A stretch of 64,000 nt of DNA, from the NCBI GenBank assembly GCA_025506515.1, contig CM046458.1, positions 45,197,890-45,261,889 of the forward strand, written 5' to 3'. This DNA comes from Flaveria trinervia (lineage: Eukaryota; Streptophyta; Magnoliopsida; Asterales; Asteraceae). Shown here in pieces: positions 32,180-44,037 of this stretch. The notes under the pieces were generated by a model. The model was given only the letters and a program-made list of their open reading frames with translations, ran no database searches and had not been told where the DNA came from. The position numbers and the translations under genes were made by a program. The first letter of the stretch is position 1; each line of letters starts with the position of its first letter.

Positions 32180-33597
32180 CTATACAAATAAGAACGGGTA
32201 TTTCTTCTTCATATGCTCCTCATGTTCCCAAGTAAATTCGGCGCCACGTTTATTTTCCCAACGAACCTTGACGATTGGGGTTGTTGTGGTTCTAGTCTTC
32301 TTCATAATGCGATCCATGATTTCAACAGGTTTCTCAACAAAATGTAATGACTCGTCAATCTGAATGTCTTCCAACGGAACATACAGACTTTCGTCGGCCA
32401 AACACTTTCTCAAATTTGAGACGTGGAACACAGGATGAACTCCACTAAGGTCGGAAGGTAGTTCCAGTTTATAAGCCACTTTCCCAATCCTTTTCAGGAT
32501 TTTGAAAGGCCCTACAAATCTTGGAGCCAGTTTGCCCTTCTTTCCAAAACGAACCACACCTTTCCACGGTGAAACCTTAAGAAGAACCATCTCCCCAACT
32601 TGGAATTCCAATGGCTTACGTCGCTTGTCAGCATAGCTCTTTTGACGACTTCTCGCCACTTCAAGGTACTTACGAATGATAGAAACTTTATCGGTCGTCT
32701 CTTGTATAAGTTCAGGACCAGTGATGAAGTTTTCACCAATGTCGGTCCAACAGATCGGTGAACGACATTTTCGACCATAAAGTGCCTCAAACGGTGCCAT
32801 CTTGATACTCGAGTGGTAACTATTGTTATACGAAAATTCCGCGAGCGGTAGATGCGTATCCCAATCACCACCAAAGTCAAGAACACAAAGGCGTAGCAAA
32901 TCCTCCAAGGTTTGGATCGTTCGCTCGGTTTGACCATCAGTTTGAGGATGGTAAGCCGTGCTTAGATCTAGTTGTGTACCCAAGAGTTCTTGCATAGACG
33001 ACCAAAAGTGTGAAGTGAAACGAGCATCTCGGTCGGATATGATGTGCAGAGGTACCCCATGACGACTTACAATCTCATCAACGTATATACGAGCTAACTT
33101 TGATGTCTTGTAAGTGTCACGTATGGGTATAAAATGTGCCGACTTGGTCAATCGGTCAACGATCACCCATATGCTATCATGTCCTCGAGAGGTTCGGGGT
33201 AGCTTTGTTTATACCATGTTCCACATAGGAATCTCGGGTTGCTCAAGTAATCCACTTGGACGTTGATGTTCGGCTTTAACCTTCGTACACGTGAGACACT
33301 TGGCTACATAAGTCGCTATGTCTTTCTTCATTCCAGGCCACCAATATTGACCACGTAGGTCCATATACATCTTATCGGAGCCAGGATGAATAGAATAGCG
33401 AGTTTGATGAGCCTCGTTCATGATGAAAGTACGGAGGTTATCGCGGTTTGGAACCCAAATTCGATTTGCGAAGTACATCAATCCATTGGGTTTCGTTTCC
33501 AATTGCGTTAGAAGATTATGCTCCAATTCCTCCTTCATTCTTCCCTCTCGTTGCACCATTTGTTGAGCCTCCAAGATACTAGACTCGATGTCACTAT
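32180..33597 (-). pseudogene. pol: Integrase of gypsy H, nearly intact
   Basis: Two open segments. 33209-33574 carries the zinc-binding HX...HX...CX2C region (HQTRYSIHPGSDKM, QYWWPGMKKDI, CLTCTKVKAEHQ). 32180-33166 (328 codons) carries the DDE core: DRLTKSAHFIPI, IISDRDARFTSHFW, AYHPQTDGQTERTIQTLED. It continues through FGKKGKLAPRFVGPF and a Tekay-type tail with VEIMDR and EFTWEHEEH, stop at 32180. One frame change around 33170-33210 (a stop in GFVYTMF) separates them. Joins DNA copies to the genome in the nucleus. Confidence 0.92.
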
Positions 33598-34190
33598 CTA
33601 TCTCAGGTTTTGTAGCAATACGGTGGTCTCGTTGACATCAAGTCGGATCTCAGTATCGAACTCACCCAAAGTGTCAAACCATTGACGTCGATCGCGAATT
33701 TCTTGAAATGAGATCATCTTGTTGTGAATCTTTCGGCTTAGTGCATCGGCTACAACGTTTGCTTTACCAGGATGGTAGCGAATGTCACAATCGTAATCAC
33801 TAATCAACTCCACCCACCCACGACGTTGCCTCATATTGAGATCTTTTTGATTGAAAACGTGTTGAAGGCTTTTGTGATCGGTGTAGACTATACATTGTGT
33901 ACCATACAGGTAGTGCCTCCAAATCTTCAAGGCAAAAACAACAGCCCCAAGCTCAAGATCGTGTGTTGTGTAATTCACCTCGTGATCCTTCAATTGTCTC
34001 GATGCATAAGCTATGACCTTCCCTCGTTGCATGAGAACACAGCCAAGACCTTGTTTTGATGCATCACAATACACGGTGAAATCGTCATTTCCATCGGGTA
34101 GGGTCAAGATAGGAGCATTGCACAACTTGTGCTTTAACGCCTCAAAAGCTTCTTCTTGCTCGGGACCCCACTCGTATGGTTTATTCTTTT
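33598..34190 (-). pseudogene. pol: RNase H of gypsy H
   Basis: Part of an open 235-codon segment (33598-34305). GLAGYYRRFIANFSRIAKPL ends the RT; then come FTVYCDASKQGLGCVLMQ, ELGAVVFALKIWRHYLYG, YTDHKSLQHVF and HPGKANVVADALSRK. These carry the expected D-E-D-D acids. The 5' edge at 34305 is a frame break relative to the upstream reverse transcriptase. Confidence 0.9.
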
Positions 34191-35019
34191 GTGTCAAAGT
34201 AGTGAGCGGTTTCGCGATCCTCGAGAAGTTGGCAATGAATCGCCGATAATAACCAGCAAGACCAAGAAAAGAACGACTTCGGTAGGAGTTGTAGGAACAC
34301 ACCAATTCTTCACAGCTTCCACCTTTGCAGGATCAACGTGAATTCCTTGGCTATTCACCACGTGTCCTAGAAATTGAACTTCCTCGAGCCAGAAATCACA
34401 CTTCGAGAACTTCGCGTACAATTGCTCTTTCTTCAACAATTCAAGAACCATCTCAAATGCAGTTCATGATCGGTGTTGGACTTGGAATAGATAAGTATGT
34501 CATCAATGAAGACGATCACAAACTTGTCTAGATAAGGCTTGCATACTCGGTTCATGAGATCCATGAAGACAGCAGGAGCATTGGTTAAACCAAAAGGCAT
34601 CACCATAAACTCGTAGTGCCCATAACGAGTACGAAAAGCGGTCTTTGGGATATCATCATCATGGACTCGTAATTGATGATAGCCAGAACGTAAGTCGATC
34701 TTCGAGAAAATAGCAGCTCCTTGAAGTTGGTCAAACAAATCATCGATACGAGGAAGAGGATAACGTTCTTGATGGTAAGCTTGTTAAGCTCACGATAATC
34801 GATGCACATACGAAACGTTCCATCTTTCTTCTTCACGAACAGAACAGGTGCACCCCAAGGCGAAGAGCTAGGACGGATGAAACCCTTCTCGGATAACTCT
34901 TGAAGTTGACTAGAGAGTTCTTGCATTTCCGATGGTGCAAGTCGATATGGTGACTTAGCCACGGGGTTTGCTCCCGGTATCAAGTCAATTTTAAACTCGA
35001 CTTCACGCACGGGAGGTAA
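34191..35019 (-). pseudogene. pol: Reverse transcriptase of gypsy H, frameshifted
   Basis: Three overlapping frames: 34600-35010 (YRLAPSEMQELSSQL, SPWGAPVLFVKKKDG, RMCIDYRELN), 34433-34738 (FSKIDLRSGYHQLRV, MPFGLTNAPAVFMDLMN, FIDDILIYS with catalytic DD) and 34194-34451 (FLGHVVNSQGIHVDP). The two frame changes, near 34760 and 34450, are the main defects. Both would be repaired by single-base differences. Confidence 0.9.
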
Positions 35020-35611
35020 ACCACTAAGGTCATCGGGAATACTTCAGGAAAGTCTCGTACATAGGGACATCCTTAAGTTCTTTCCCTTTGACTTTCGTGT
35101 TGACCACGTAGGCCAAGAAGGCCATATACTTCTTGCTTAAGCACTTTCGGGCTTGAGTGCAAGACATGAGTTTAAGCCCTTTGGAAGATTTCTCACCGAA
35201 CACCTTTCAAAGTATCTCCAGAGGGTAACGGTATGCGAATGCACTTCTCGAAACAAATGATCTCGGCATGGTGTTTGGCTAACCAATCCATACCAATGAT
35301 GACGTCGAAACTTCCAAGTTTCATAGGGATAAGATCGATAAGAAAATCATGCGTGTCAAGACTTAAGATGCAATCACGAATAACGACATCAACGGTGATC
35401 GGTTCTCCATCGGCAACTTCAACGTAAGAGGTCTTCTAGTTTCGTATGTGGCTTAGCAAGTATGGGTTCAAACTCTAACGAAACAAAACTTTTATCGGCT
35501 CCAGAATCAAATAGGACATAGGCATAAGTTTTGTTAATAAGGAACATACCTGTTCAATTTTTAAGGTATTTAACAATACAGGTAGAATATGAAATGAATT
35601 CGATCACAAAA
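35020..35611 (-). pseudogene. pol: Aspartic protease region of gypsy H, frameshifted
   Basis: On the minus strand the text around 35460-35530 reads TYAYVLFDSGADKSFVSLEF, with the DSG active site at 35500-35508. Downstream blocks typical of the gypsy protease (DWLAKHHA equivalent near 35275) follow in another frame. It cuts the polyprotein during particle maturation. Confidence 0.8.
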
Positions 35612-36858
35612 TTAAAGGTGAGTTAACGTACCATTCACCACATCGTTGTTTGCTTGTGCTTGGTTAGCGTTGATGTTGAAAGCACGTCCTCGGGCTTGTG
35701 GAACATTACCCACAAGACGAGGGCATTGTGGGCGAAAATGACCAGGTTCCCCACAGTTGTAGCAAACACGGTTTGTGACCACAGCGGCATTGTTAGGTGC
35801 ACGGTGGCAAGTCGCCACCAAATGACCATATTTACCGCATAAGGTGCAAATGCGGCATGGTTGATTCCCCGGATGATGATACCTACACGTGTTGCACATC
35901 GGTTGAGGACCAGCATAAGCCCTAGCCCCAGGCACTTGTGCCACAGGTGTAGCTGCAGGTACAAGTTGTCTTTGGGGTTGTTTGGGTGCAGCCACGGCAT
36001 AGTTACGTGCCGGTGTGAACTTGCGCTTCTTGTTGTTGTTGTGGCTGTTAGACGGTTCAGCTTTGGTCTCCTTAACCGCCTCGGTAGCCGTCTTCTCCAC
36101 CTTCTTTGCACCCTTCACAGACATGGTGCCCGCTCTTATATGGTTCTCGGTGAGTTGAGCGGTGATTGTAATGGCTTCTTCCAAGGTTGTGGGTCGGCTA
36201 CCCACCACAGCATCTTGAATTTGGGGTGGTACACCCTTAATGAACTTCTCGATGTTGCGGGGAACAGTGTCGACCATATGGGGCAGCAGTATACTCAACT
36301 CATGATGCCTAGTTGAGTAGGCCAAATGATCACCATCATTTTGTTTCAAATTCCAGAACTCTTCTTCCAACTTTTGCAATTCACTTCTTGGGCAGAACTT
36401 CGCGATGGCGATGTTCTTGAACTCTTCCCATGTAAGTGCTAGAATGGCATCGGGTCCACGATTCCTCTTCTCGCTATTCCACCAGGTAAGAGCCCTTTGT
36501 TGGAACATACTAGTGGCATAACGAACCTTGAGTGCATCGGACACTCACAATTGATAAAGGTATTCTCCATGCTTTCGAACCACTCAAGAAGGCCAGTGGC
36601 TCCTTCCTTGCCACTAAAACTAGTGGGCTTGCAAGAGCTGAAGTGTTTGAAGGTGCAAGTTTGATTATTCCCGTGTTGATTGTTCCCGTTTTGATTGTTG
36701 CTATTCTCTCCATGACCATTTCCATTGTTGCTAGCGTTGGTCATTAAGGTGCTATTAAGTTCAGCAACCATAGTCGGAATGACAGCAGCCATTTGTCGAG
36801 CAATCATGGCGGCTAACTTACGATCGGAACTTCCACGCTTTCCATGATGACGAGACAT
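35612..36858 (-). pseudogene. gag: Gag of gypsy H, one frameshift
   Basis: Start ATG at 36858 (MSRHHGKRGSSDRKLAAMIA), followed by an Asn/Gly-rich stretch and FSGKEGATGLLEWFESME. A frame change near 36540 leads into a 310-codon open segment with TWWNSEKRNRG, TWEEFKNIAIAKFCP and EEFWNLKQNDG, a retrotransposon-gag domain. Two zinc knuckles follow, CTLCGKYGHLVATC and CYNCGEPGHFRPQC (the latter at 35723-35764), and bind the RNA genome. Confidence 0.9.
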
Positions 36859-37531
36859 GCTGGAATATACAAATGAGTTAGATATGAGAATTGGAATAAC
36901 AAGGATTAATGTTCAACAAGGATAAGGCAAAAAGTTGTAAGGCACATGGAATGGTTCCATTTGGCAACGCATTACCATTTGGAAACGTTGACACGTCAAG
37001 GTAAGTTGACCCATTCACCTTAGAAATTTGTGTATGTTGACCATGGTTTATCACTCATCCCAGAAATCCCCAGGTAAGCATAACTAGTCCCGTAGGATTT
37101 ATGCGATATGCTTGCCTTAGCCCGAGGGCCTTTTGCCAGGAAATCTAGAATACAGGTGTCCATGTGTCACACAAATTTCTTAGGTTCATGAAATCAAAAC
37201 CATGATGAGATTTACATAGATTAGACATAAGTCTAAAGATTCAATTCTTAAGCATAAGTATACGATTCCACGTGTTGACGAGAATAAGATTAAGAAGTTT
37301 CATTTGTCGGGGAGAGTCAATGAGTCAAAGTTAAGTTTAGGGAGACAAGTAACAAAGTTTAGACAATTACAAGGCAACCTATGCTAAGGCATCAAGTTGC
37401 ACATAAAGTATAGCATTATGTAGCATGTAACAATATATATATTTCCAAGAATATAAATATTATCCTATGAGGTTCATGCATAAGCTATAGTCTAGGTCAC
37501 CATTACTAATAACCTAAATCCCTATAGTTAT
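36859..37531 (-). other. Leader of gypsy H between primer site and gag
   Basis: About 670 nt of non-coding sequence; nothing else recognised. It would include the RNA packaging signal by position. Confidence 0.5.
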
Positions 37532-37533
37532 GG

Positions 37534-37545
37534 GCTCTGATACCA
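37534..37545 (-). other. Primer-binding site of gypsy H, initiator tRNA-Met
   Basis: Minus strand reads TGGTATCAGAGC (extended by CC), three bases after the 5' LTR end. Same primer tRNA as copia C. Confidence 0.93.
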
Positions 37546-37548
37546 ATC

Positions 37549-40214
37549 TGTCACACCCCAACCTTAACGGCGGAAACGTCGAGATGAGGGTTAAGATTGT
37601 TCACAGCCACATAACGCTATATTTAAATTTGCAAATATATTATCATAAGTATTTAATGTAATACAACCATAAGTCACCATAACGTGATAAGTTCAACATA
37701 ACACAAACATAACATAATGTTTTATTTAATTAACTAGGTCCAAGTCCTAGTGTTATTGCAAGCTTCAAATGTCCACCTTAACTTGGGGATTTCCTGAAAC
37801 ATGATGAAAATAAGAGTCAACTAAAAGTTGGTGAGTTTCCAAGTTTTCATACATAATAAGATTACAAGTAGCAATTCATGTCATGGATTATAAGCTAGTA
37901 AGGTTATAGAACACATATCGTTACAACCAAACCTCGACTTGATTACAAGTATATAAGATTGGCTAAGTGTATTTGGTTCCCTAGTGCACAAGCGTACGGC
38001 CCCTAGGAGTCGGCAATACCTCGACTTTAGCACCAAATAGGCTTGTCAGGCCCAAAGATCTAAGACGTCGCCAGGCTAGCAATAGTTAATGATTGTAAAC
38101 AAACTATGTATCTCATATAAACACTTACAAAACACAAATAACCATGACCAAAAATAAGTAGAATTGCATGTGCATTACAAGTCTCAAATGTTTAAACGTG
38201 TATGTACTATAAGCATCATGTTTCACCCCAGATAAGTGTGAAATTATAAAAAGGGGACAAGGAAAACTCACATGGCAATAAGTATAAAATGACGATTAAT
38301 AAGATAAATAATAGGCGTCGTTCCAAGGGGAATCGTCACAAGGCACCTAAATATATGTATATTTACAAGATTAAATTTAATGACAGGTGTTAATGAATTA
38401 ACGAGGGCTAAAGTTCAACTTGGGTATTTGGGGCATTTTTATAAATATTTTAAGCACAAGTTATATTATTATATGTTTAGATATAGAGAAAAAGAAATTA
38501 ATCGTTTATGATGATTATTAAAGTTTAAATATAATATTCGAGCATTTTATTGTAAAGCAATGAAGAAAATCATTGGTAGTAAAGTTTAATCATAAGTTTA
38601 AATAATCTTTTATAATTTTGTTTTTTTTTTTAAAAATACTTATGATTTAAACGATACCATATAAATATTATTCGAGCCAATAATAATTTAGCGTTTTAAC
38701 CATTGTTTAAAGTCTACTTTATACATAGTATTAAATTTTTTAAAAAAATAATAAATAAAAAACTTCACATAACCCTTGTTTTATAAGATATTTAAATCAT
38801 TTAAGAAATAAATTTTATAGAATTAAGAAAAAAAATACATCAAGTTTAAAAATTACTATTAGAAATTTATAGGATTTTTACATATTAAATACACTTAAAA
38901 AAAATCAAAAAGATGGATTGAAGGTCCCCGGTTCGAACCCGGGACCTCAAGTCCACACTGCCCACGCCTTACCAGTAAACCAAAGGCCTTAGCCGCGGTT
39001 TATCTTCGTTTTAAAACCTTTTAAACATAACCCAAGCAAAACCCCCAAATTGGGTGAACCCTAGTTTAGATTCGAGCTAAATTGATCAACCAAATGTTGA
39101 TGATAACTAAATTAACCATGGGGCTTTTGTTCCCCATGCTTAATCGAGTTTGTATATGTATTCAATTTACCCGTTGTTAGCGATTTGGTACTGCTCGAGA
39201 CGAGGATCCGGCCGCGAACAACGTACAACTCGATCGATGCCCAAATGATGATATTAAACGAATTCGCCGCACAGAAAGCTTCGAGTGATGATCCTAATGA
39301 AAAGCCCTTTATAAATTTCGAAGGTTGAAGCCCTATTGACAGTGTTTGATTAAATTGCAGGTGCGATGGGGATGGTTGATCGATTAGTGTGTTTTGTATG
39401 TTATTAGATGAAATTGATAATGGATATCGTTTTGAGGTAACTAAACGATTGCTCAGATTCATTTAATTGAGTTAATGTTGGTCCTTAATGTGCGAACGGC
39501 TATGGGTAGTAATGGTTCGGTTATACGATGTTTTGGTGTTCCAATTGAGTGTTAAAGCTCGATTAATACGATTGATGGGGTTCGAATCATGTTCGATAAC
39601 GGTTGGGGACGGTTTCGGGAACAAGAAACGGTCGATTTTGGAGGGTTTAGTGCCTCGCCGGACTTGGCCGGAATCCGGCCGGCGAGGTCACCGGAAAAGC
39701 GAGGAGTAAGAGAGAGAAAGAGTTTGAGTATTATTAATTTTCAACAATGGTCCCTGGGGTTTACGTTTTTGTTATTTTAGGCTAGGAATTACTTTTAAAA
39801 GTTTCAAAACTAACAAACAACCCCCTAGACTTAATTTAATCTTATGTTTTTAATATTACAAGTTTAATAACTCTTATAAGTTATTATTATAAGCAATCTT
39901 ATTATTATTAATATTATTGTTATTATTATTAATAACATTATCTTAGTTATAACAATTATTATTATTAACTCTATTAATATTCTTATCATTATTGATATTA
40001 TTGTTATTATTATTGTAACTTATTGTTATTGTTACTATTATCATAATTATTATTATTACATAATTTTAATGCCCAATTTATTAGCTTTCCAACATTATAT
40101 AAATAACAACTAAGAAATAAGCTTACATCAACCTAAATTTCAAAATTGCCAACAATGACCCTTAAGAGAATAAACGAAAACAACTTTTAGTTAACAGAAA
40201 TACGAGATGTTACA
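37549..40214 (-). repeat. 5' LTR of gypsy H (2666 bp)
   Basis: Same sequence as 29464-32131. In the first 320 bp aligned by eye I count six short indels and one substitution. Contains the same tRNA-like boxes and low-complexity block. Confidence 0.95.
38930..38982 (-). promoter_or_regulatory. tRNA-like Pol III boxes inside gypsy LTR (5' copy)
   Basis: A box TGGTTTACTGG (38972-38982) and B box GGTTCGAACC (38930-38939). One G of the T-arm run is missing relative to the other LTR, but the box consensus is kept. Confidence 0.6.
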
Positions 40215-40219
40215 TTGTT
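40215..40219. other. Target site duplication of gypsy H, right copy
   Basis: TTGTT, identical to 29459-29463. Confidence 0.95.
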
Positions 40220-42939
40220 GGCCTTGATTCCCTGCACCAGCTGTTCTAGCTGAGGTATACTCCAGGCATAACTGCGACCAATCCCTCAAGAAGCTGCCCT
40301 TTGCTAAACCCCAAGCAAAGGGAACCCACACTTCAATTGCCAGATCCAAATTCCCCACAAGCAAAATCCAACCAAACAAGCTAATCAGGGAGATGAGTCC
40401 CCTGATGATGATCCTGTGCCACACAAACAGGATAACTACTGGTTCAAACCCCCAGTAGTGTTAACGACTCAGCCAGCCACAGCCATACAAGTATCCTCTC
40501 AAAAGGATCCTGTTGCAACCATTTCAGGGGAAACCACATTGCTGAGACCTCTCTCACTTGAGGAGGTTATCATTGAAGAGTATCCTCTCCCCAGATGCAA
40601 TCAGCTTCTATCCCCTCTTCCCATGCAAATGCCCCTCAAAGCCCAACCTTATAATTGCCAATGTGCTGACTCAGCTGCATGCCTCTCCTCCTCCCCTACA
40701 ACACCAAAAAAACGGGAGAACAACAGCAATTGAGGAAGAGGATACACATGCTTCTGACAACCCACAGCACCAGGGTTTAAATGTTCTATCTCCTGGTGTG
40801 GATATGGAGACCAGAACATCTGGTGAGGCTGCCACCTCTTCTGAATCAGCATATGATCAGACTGAGGCTGGTAACATTCGTAAGACCTCACCAGAGGCAA
40901 CAGCTAATGAAGGACAAAGTCCTGAAGCTGGAAGTCCCCAGTTCCAAGACAAAGGGGCACATGCTACAACTGGTCTACACCTAGTGCATGTACATCCTGC
41001 TACAAGCAGGAGGTCAGGTGATTCAGCATCTGCTGATGATGACCTGGGCTTTTTCTACGATGTTCTTGCCCAGAACACAATCCTAGAGGAGGAAGTCAGT
41101 AGGCTGCAAAAACTACTTGACCAACTCTCTCAAGGAGAAAGACCATCTGCCACCACATCAACCCAACAGATGGCACCTTCCTCTGAAGGTCCCTTAACAC
41201 ACAGCCACTACAAAATTCTCAGCCACCTACCTCTATTTCTGGCATCATTTCTCAGGACCAAAACCCCCCTGAGCAAATGGATGCTATCCCTCAAAATCCC
41301 CTATCTCTCATCACACCGCAGCTAACCGAATTTGTTATTAAAACTATTGATGAGAGACTTTCTTCTGTCTTACAACCCCTGGTGAAGGATGTACTGAGCC
41401 AACAACTTTTTGCTACTCAATCCCTTGCAACCAATGCACCCAAAAAGGGGGAGAGTTCAACAGTGAAAGCTAAAAGAAAGAGGATGGAGAAGGAGAGAGA
41501 GAAAGAGAAGGATAAAGAGGTGGAAAAAGAGTAGGATTGTGTGTATGAGGCCGAAAAAGAGAAGGAGAATGTGATTGTGAAGGGAGCTGAAATTGAAAAA
41601 GTACATGAAAGTCAAAAAGATTTTCATGTCACATACAAGAAAAGAAGAGTGCTGAGAAAGAGAAGAACTTGAACGAAATGGTTAAAGAGGCTGATGCTGA
41701 ACACAGTAGATCAATGGACAATATCATTGATCAATGTTTAGGCAAGGTTTCGACACTGAAAAGCTGGATTCTGAAATAAGAAGATTAGAGATCGAAGAGA
41801 TCCAACAAAGATGGGCCAGCTACAACACTATGGATAGAGAGAGACTTGAGATCATGATGAGATTTATGAGCAAATACCTTGGGAGATCATTGATCGAAGT
41901 AAAATCATGGACCAGGGACATCATCTTGGCCATAACCTCCAAGATCTGTTCGTCTGAAGCATACACTAAGGGTTTAGTAGTCGAAGCTTTGAATGAAGCA
42001 GGAGCAGGGAGCAGGACTGAGCTAGCCAAACACTCAAAAGCCACACTCACCTCCAAAATGCTAACTCAGCCTGTCAACATTCCCTCTCCAAAAAAACCAT
42101 AACCACAACCCACAAAACCAACTCCCTTACCCTTAAAACGAACAGCTGATGATGCACCTAAGCAGAAGAAGAGAAGGGTGTTGAGGCTTGTGGAAGAAGA
42201 AGAAAATGATGATGAAGAAGATAGGCTGCTGATCTCAGCTGTTCTGCAGTTGCCTAAGGCCAAAGATCTCTCTCTTGCAATAACTCCTGAGCAAAAAGAG
42301 ATGCAATCAAAGTAAAATTGGAAGAAGAAGAACAACACAGATTGCACGATGAAGAGTTATTGAGGAGAGTAGATAAAGCATATGCAGCCACTTCCACCAT
42401 CATTAATATGAAAAAAACAAGCTCAGAGGATTTATACTCTTAGACATACTTTTCAGTATATGAAAGAAATAGTAAGAATCTGGCCTGATCCCAGGTGGCT
42501 CACAGAATACAAAACAAAAATATCCCTCAGAGATACAATGGGTAAGTGAAAAAGATTGTAGATGAAGTGATCTCCTTAGCCCTTGTAGTCTCACCCTGGG
42601 AATCCTGGAAGATTTCAAAAAGGCCTACACCTCAAACATGCCTCCACAAAAGATGCTGGAGAATAGAATGATAAAACAGGGGCTGGTGTATAAGAGGCTG
42701 AATGAGATCAGAAAGGATGAGTTACCACTGCTGTTAGAAGGTCATCATCCTGATGAATTTGCTTACAGACAGATTACAACAGTGGTACTCAAAAATGGAA
42801 AACAAGTCAATTCTTGTCTGAGTACTATGGGCCAGAAGGATTCTTCGATGGTGAGGCAGAGGAGCTTACCATGGAGGAACAAATTGTATTTTTGGAGGCC
42901 TACACCAGGGAATCCTACAGGCTCATAGTTGGGAAGTGA
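40220..42939 (+). pseudogene. Extra 3' ORF (aORF) of element C, 3' part after gypsy H
   Basis: Resumes at GGCCTTGATTCCCTGCACC, matching B. Blocks: linker rich in Pro/Ser/Thr (40416-41000); coiled coil DDDLGFFYDVLAQNTILEEEV (41035-41105); Lys/Glu-rich KAKRKRMEKEREKEKDKE (41467-41525); EIRRLEIEEIQQRWASY and MSKYLGRSLIEVKSW within an open 122-codon run (41734-42102); acidic EEENDDEED (42195-42225); VDKAYAATSTIINMKK; and the LENRMIKQGLVYKRLNEIRKDE run (42638-42830). Ends at YTRESYRLIVGK, stop 42937-42939. Several one-base shifts. The Lys-rich and acidic blocks suggest a nucleic-acid or chromatin-facing protein (inference). Confidence 0.8.
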
Positions 42940-43155
42940 GTCTCATGGATGGGGGAACAGCTCAGTGTTCAATTCCCCAATACAGAGCTCCCATCCATAC
43001 ATTGCCAACCAAATTATCAGAGACTCATTCCCAGGCCAGTGCTTATATGGGTCATCTTCTCAACTGATCAAGAAGGAAAAAGACTAACCATTGTGCCAAC
43101 AATAAGTGGGAAAATAATTAATTAGAGGTTTTGGCTGCATTGGTTCAGGGGAGTT
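42940..43155 (+). other. 3' untranslated region and polypurine tract (element C)
   Basis: Trailer matching A, ending TTCAGGGGAGTT (43144-43155), one G shorter than the tract in A, B and D. Confidence 0.85.
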
Positions 43156-44032
43156 TGTTGGACCAAAAGAACCAATGAGCCAAGATCAGAAAACCTCTAA
43201 GTCCCACATGATATCACAACAACTGCTGAAGGCTTCATCAGCAGTTCGACAAGTGCTGAAGACTTCAACAGCTGAAGATCAAGTACTAAAGACTTCAACA
43301 GCTAAAGACTAAAGTGTTGAAGTTCAACAGTTGAAAGAACAGAAGTGCTGAAGCTGAAGACCAAAGTACTGAAGGTCAACAGCTGAAGAATACAAGTGCT
43401 GAAGCTGAAGACCAAAGTACTGAAGTTCAATAGCTGAAGTGTCCACAAGTGCTGAAGATCAACAACTGATGTACAAAGTCTGAAGACAAAGACTGAAGAC
43501 ATCAGCTGATGACATGTACTGAAGTCATCAGCTGATGAAACGTCTGAAGTTCAAGTCTGAAGACCAAGTGCTGAAGTTTCAGTAGTTTGTCACAACAGCT
43601 GAAGAGTACTTCTTCAGTAGTTGTGATATCAGTAGTTTTATGTTTTTACTTTCAGTAGTTTTGTAAAACGACTGAAGAGCTTGTTCTTCAGTCATTGTAG
43701 TTTCAGTAGTTTCTTATCAGTAGTTTTGTAATAAGTAAACACTTAGCTTTTTGTAAGAAGATGTCAGCTGCTTGACATCTCAGTAGTTTTAGTATTTCAG
43801 TAGTTTGTTAAATAACGGTTAGATGTCACTATCAAGTGACATCAGCCTACGTCATTTCTCCTTATATAAGGAAGAATGACCTAAATATTCCTTTTGCAGA
43901 ACTTTCTCTCTCTATAACTAATTCTGTTCATTTTTATATCTTTGGTATTCTTGCTCGAATTGTGCTAGGTGGTACTATATTCCGCTGCTGAAATCATTCG
44001 AATCGATCAAACTAGACGCTGAGATCCTATCA
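43156..44032 (+). repeat. 3' LTR of element C (877 bp)
   Basis: TGTTGGACC to GAGATCCTATCA. TACGTCA at 43848-43854 and TATATAAG at 43863-43870. A 45-bp segment present in the 5' LTR is missing after GACCTAAAT (43877-43887), between AAAT repeats. Confidence 0.95.
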
Positions 44033-44037
44033 CATAC
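44033..44037. other. Target site duplication of element C, right copy
   Basis: CATAC, identical to 20679-20683. Confidence 0.9.

Larger units (their letters stand above)
29464..40214 (-). mobile_element. Complete gypsy element H (Del/Tekay-type), nested in copia C
   Basis: A 10.75-kb Ty3/gypsy element on the minus strand: 5' LTR 37549-40214, primer-binding site, gag, protease, reverse transcriptase, RNase H, integrase, polypurine tract, 3' LTR 29464-32131. Domain order PR-RT-RH-IN defines gypsy. The integrase tail (VEIMDR..., IVKVRW..., TWEHEEHM, YPFLF) resembles the Tekay chromovirus end. Perfect TTGTT target duplications and nearly identical LTRs show it is a recent insertion, younger than element C. 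Confidence 0.95.
20684..44032 (+). mobile_element. Complete copia element C (SIRE-like), interrupted by gypsy H
   Basis: Both LTRs (20684-21607 and 43156-44032), an initiator-Met primer-binding site, gag, pol, spacer, aORF and polypurine tract are present. The 5-bp duplication CATAC flanks it at 20679-20683 and 44033-44037. Without the inserted gypsy element (29464-40214) and its extra TTGTT copy it is about 12.6 kb, large for copia and consistent with SIRE. It is the reference copy for A, B and D. Its RT-RNase H region is still open, but other parts carry frame breaks. Confidence 0.95.

Noticed and set aside
35861..36316. Plus-strand open frame of 151 codons
   Set aside because: Antisense shadow of the gypsy H gag gene.
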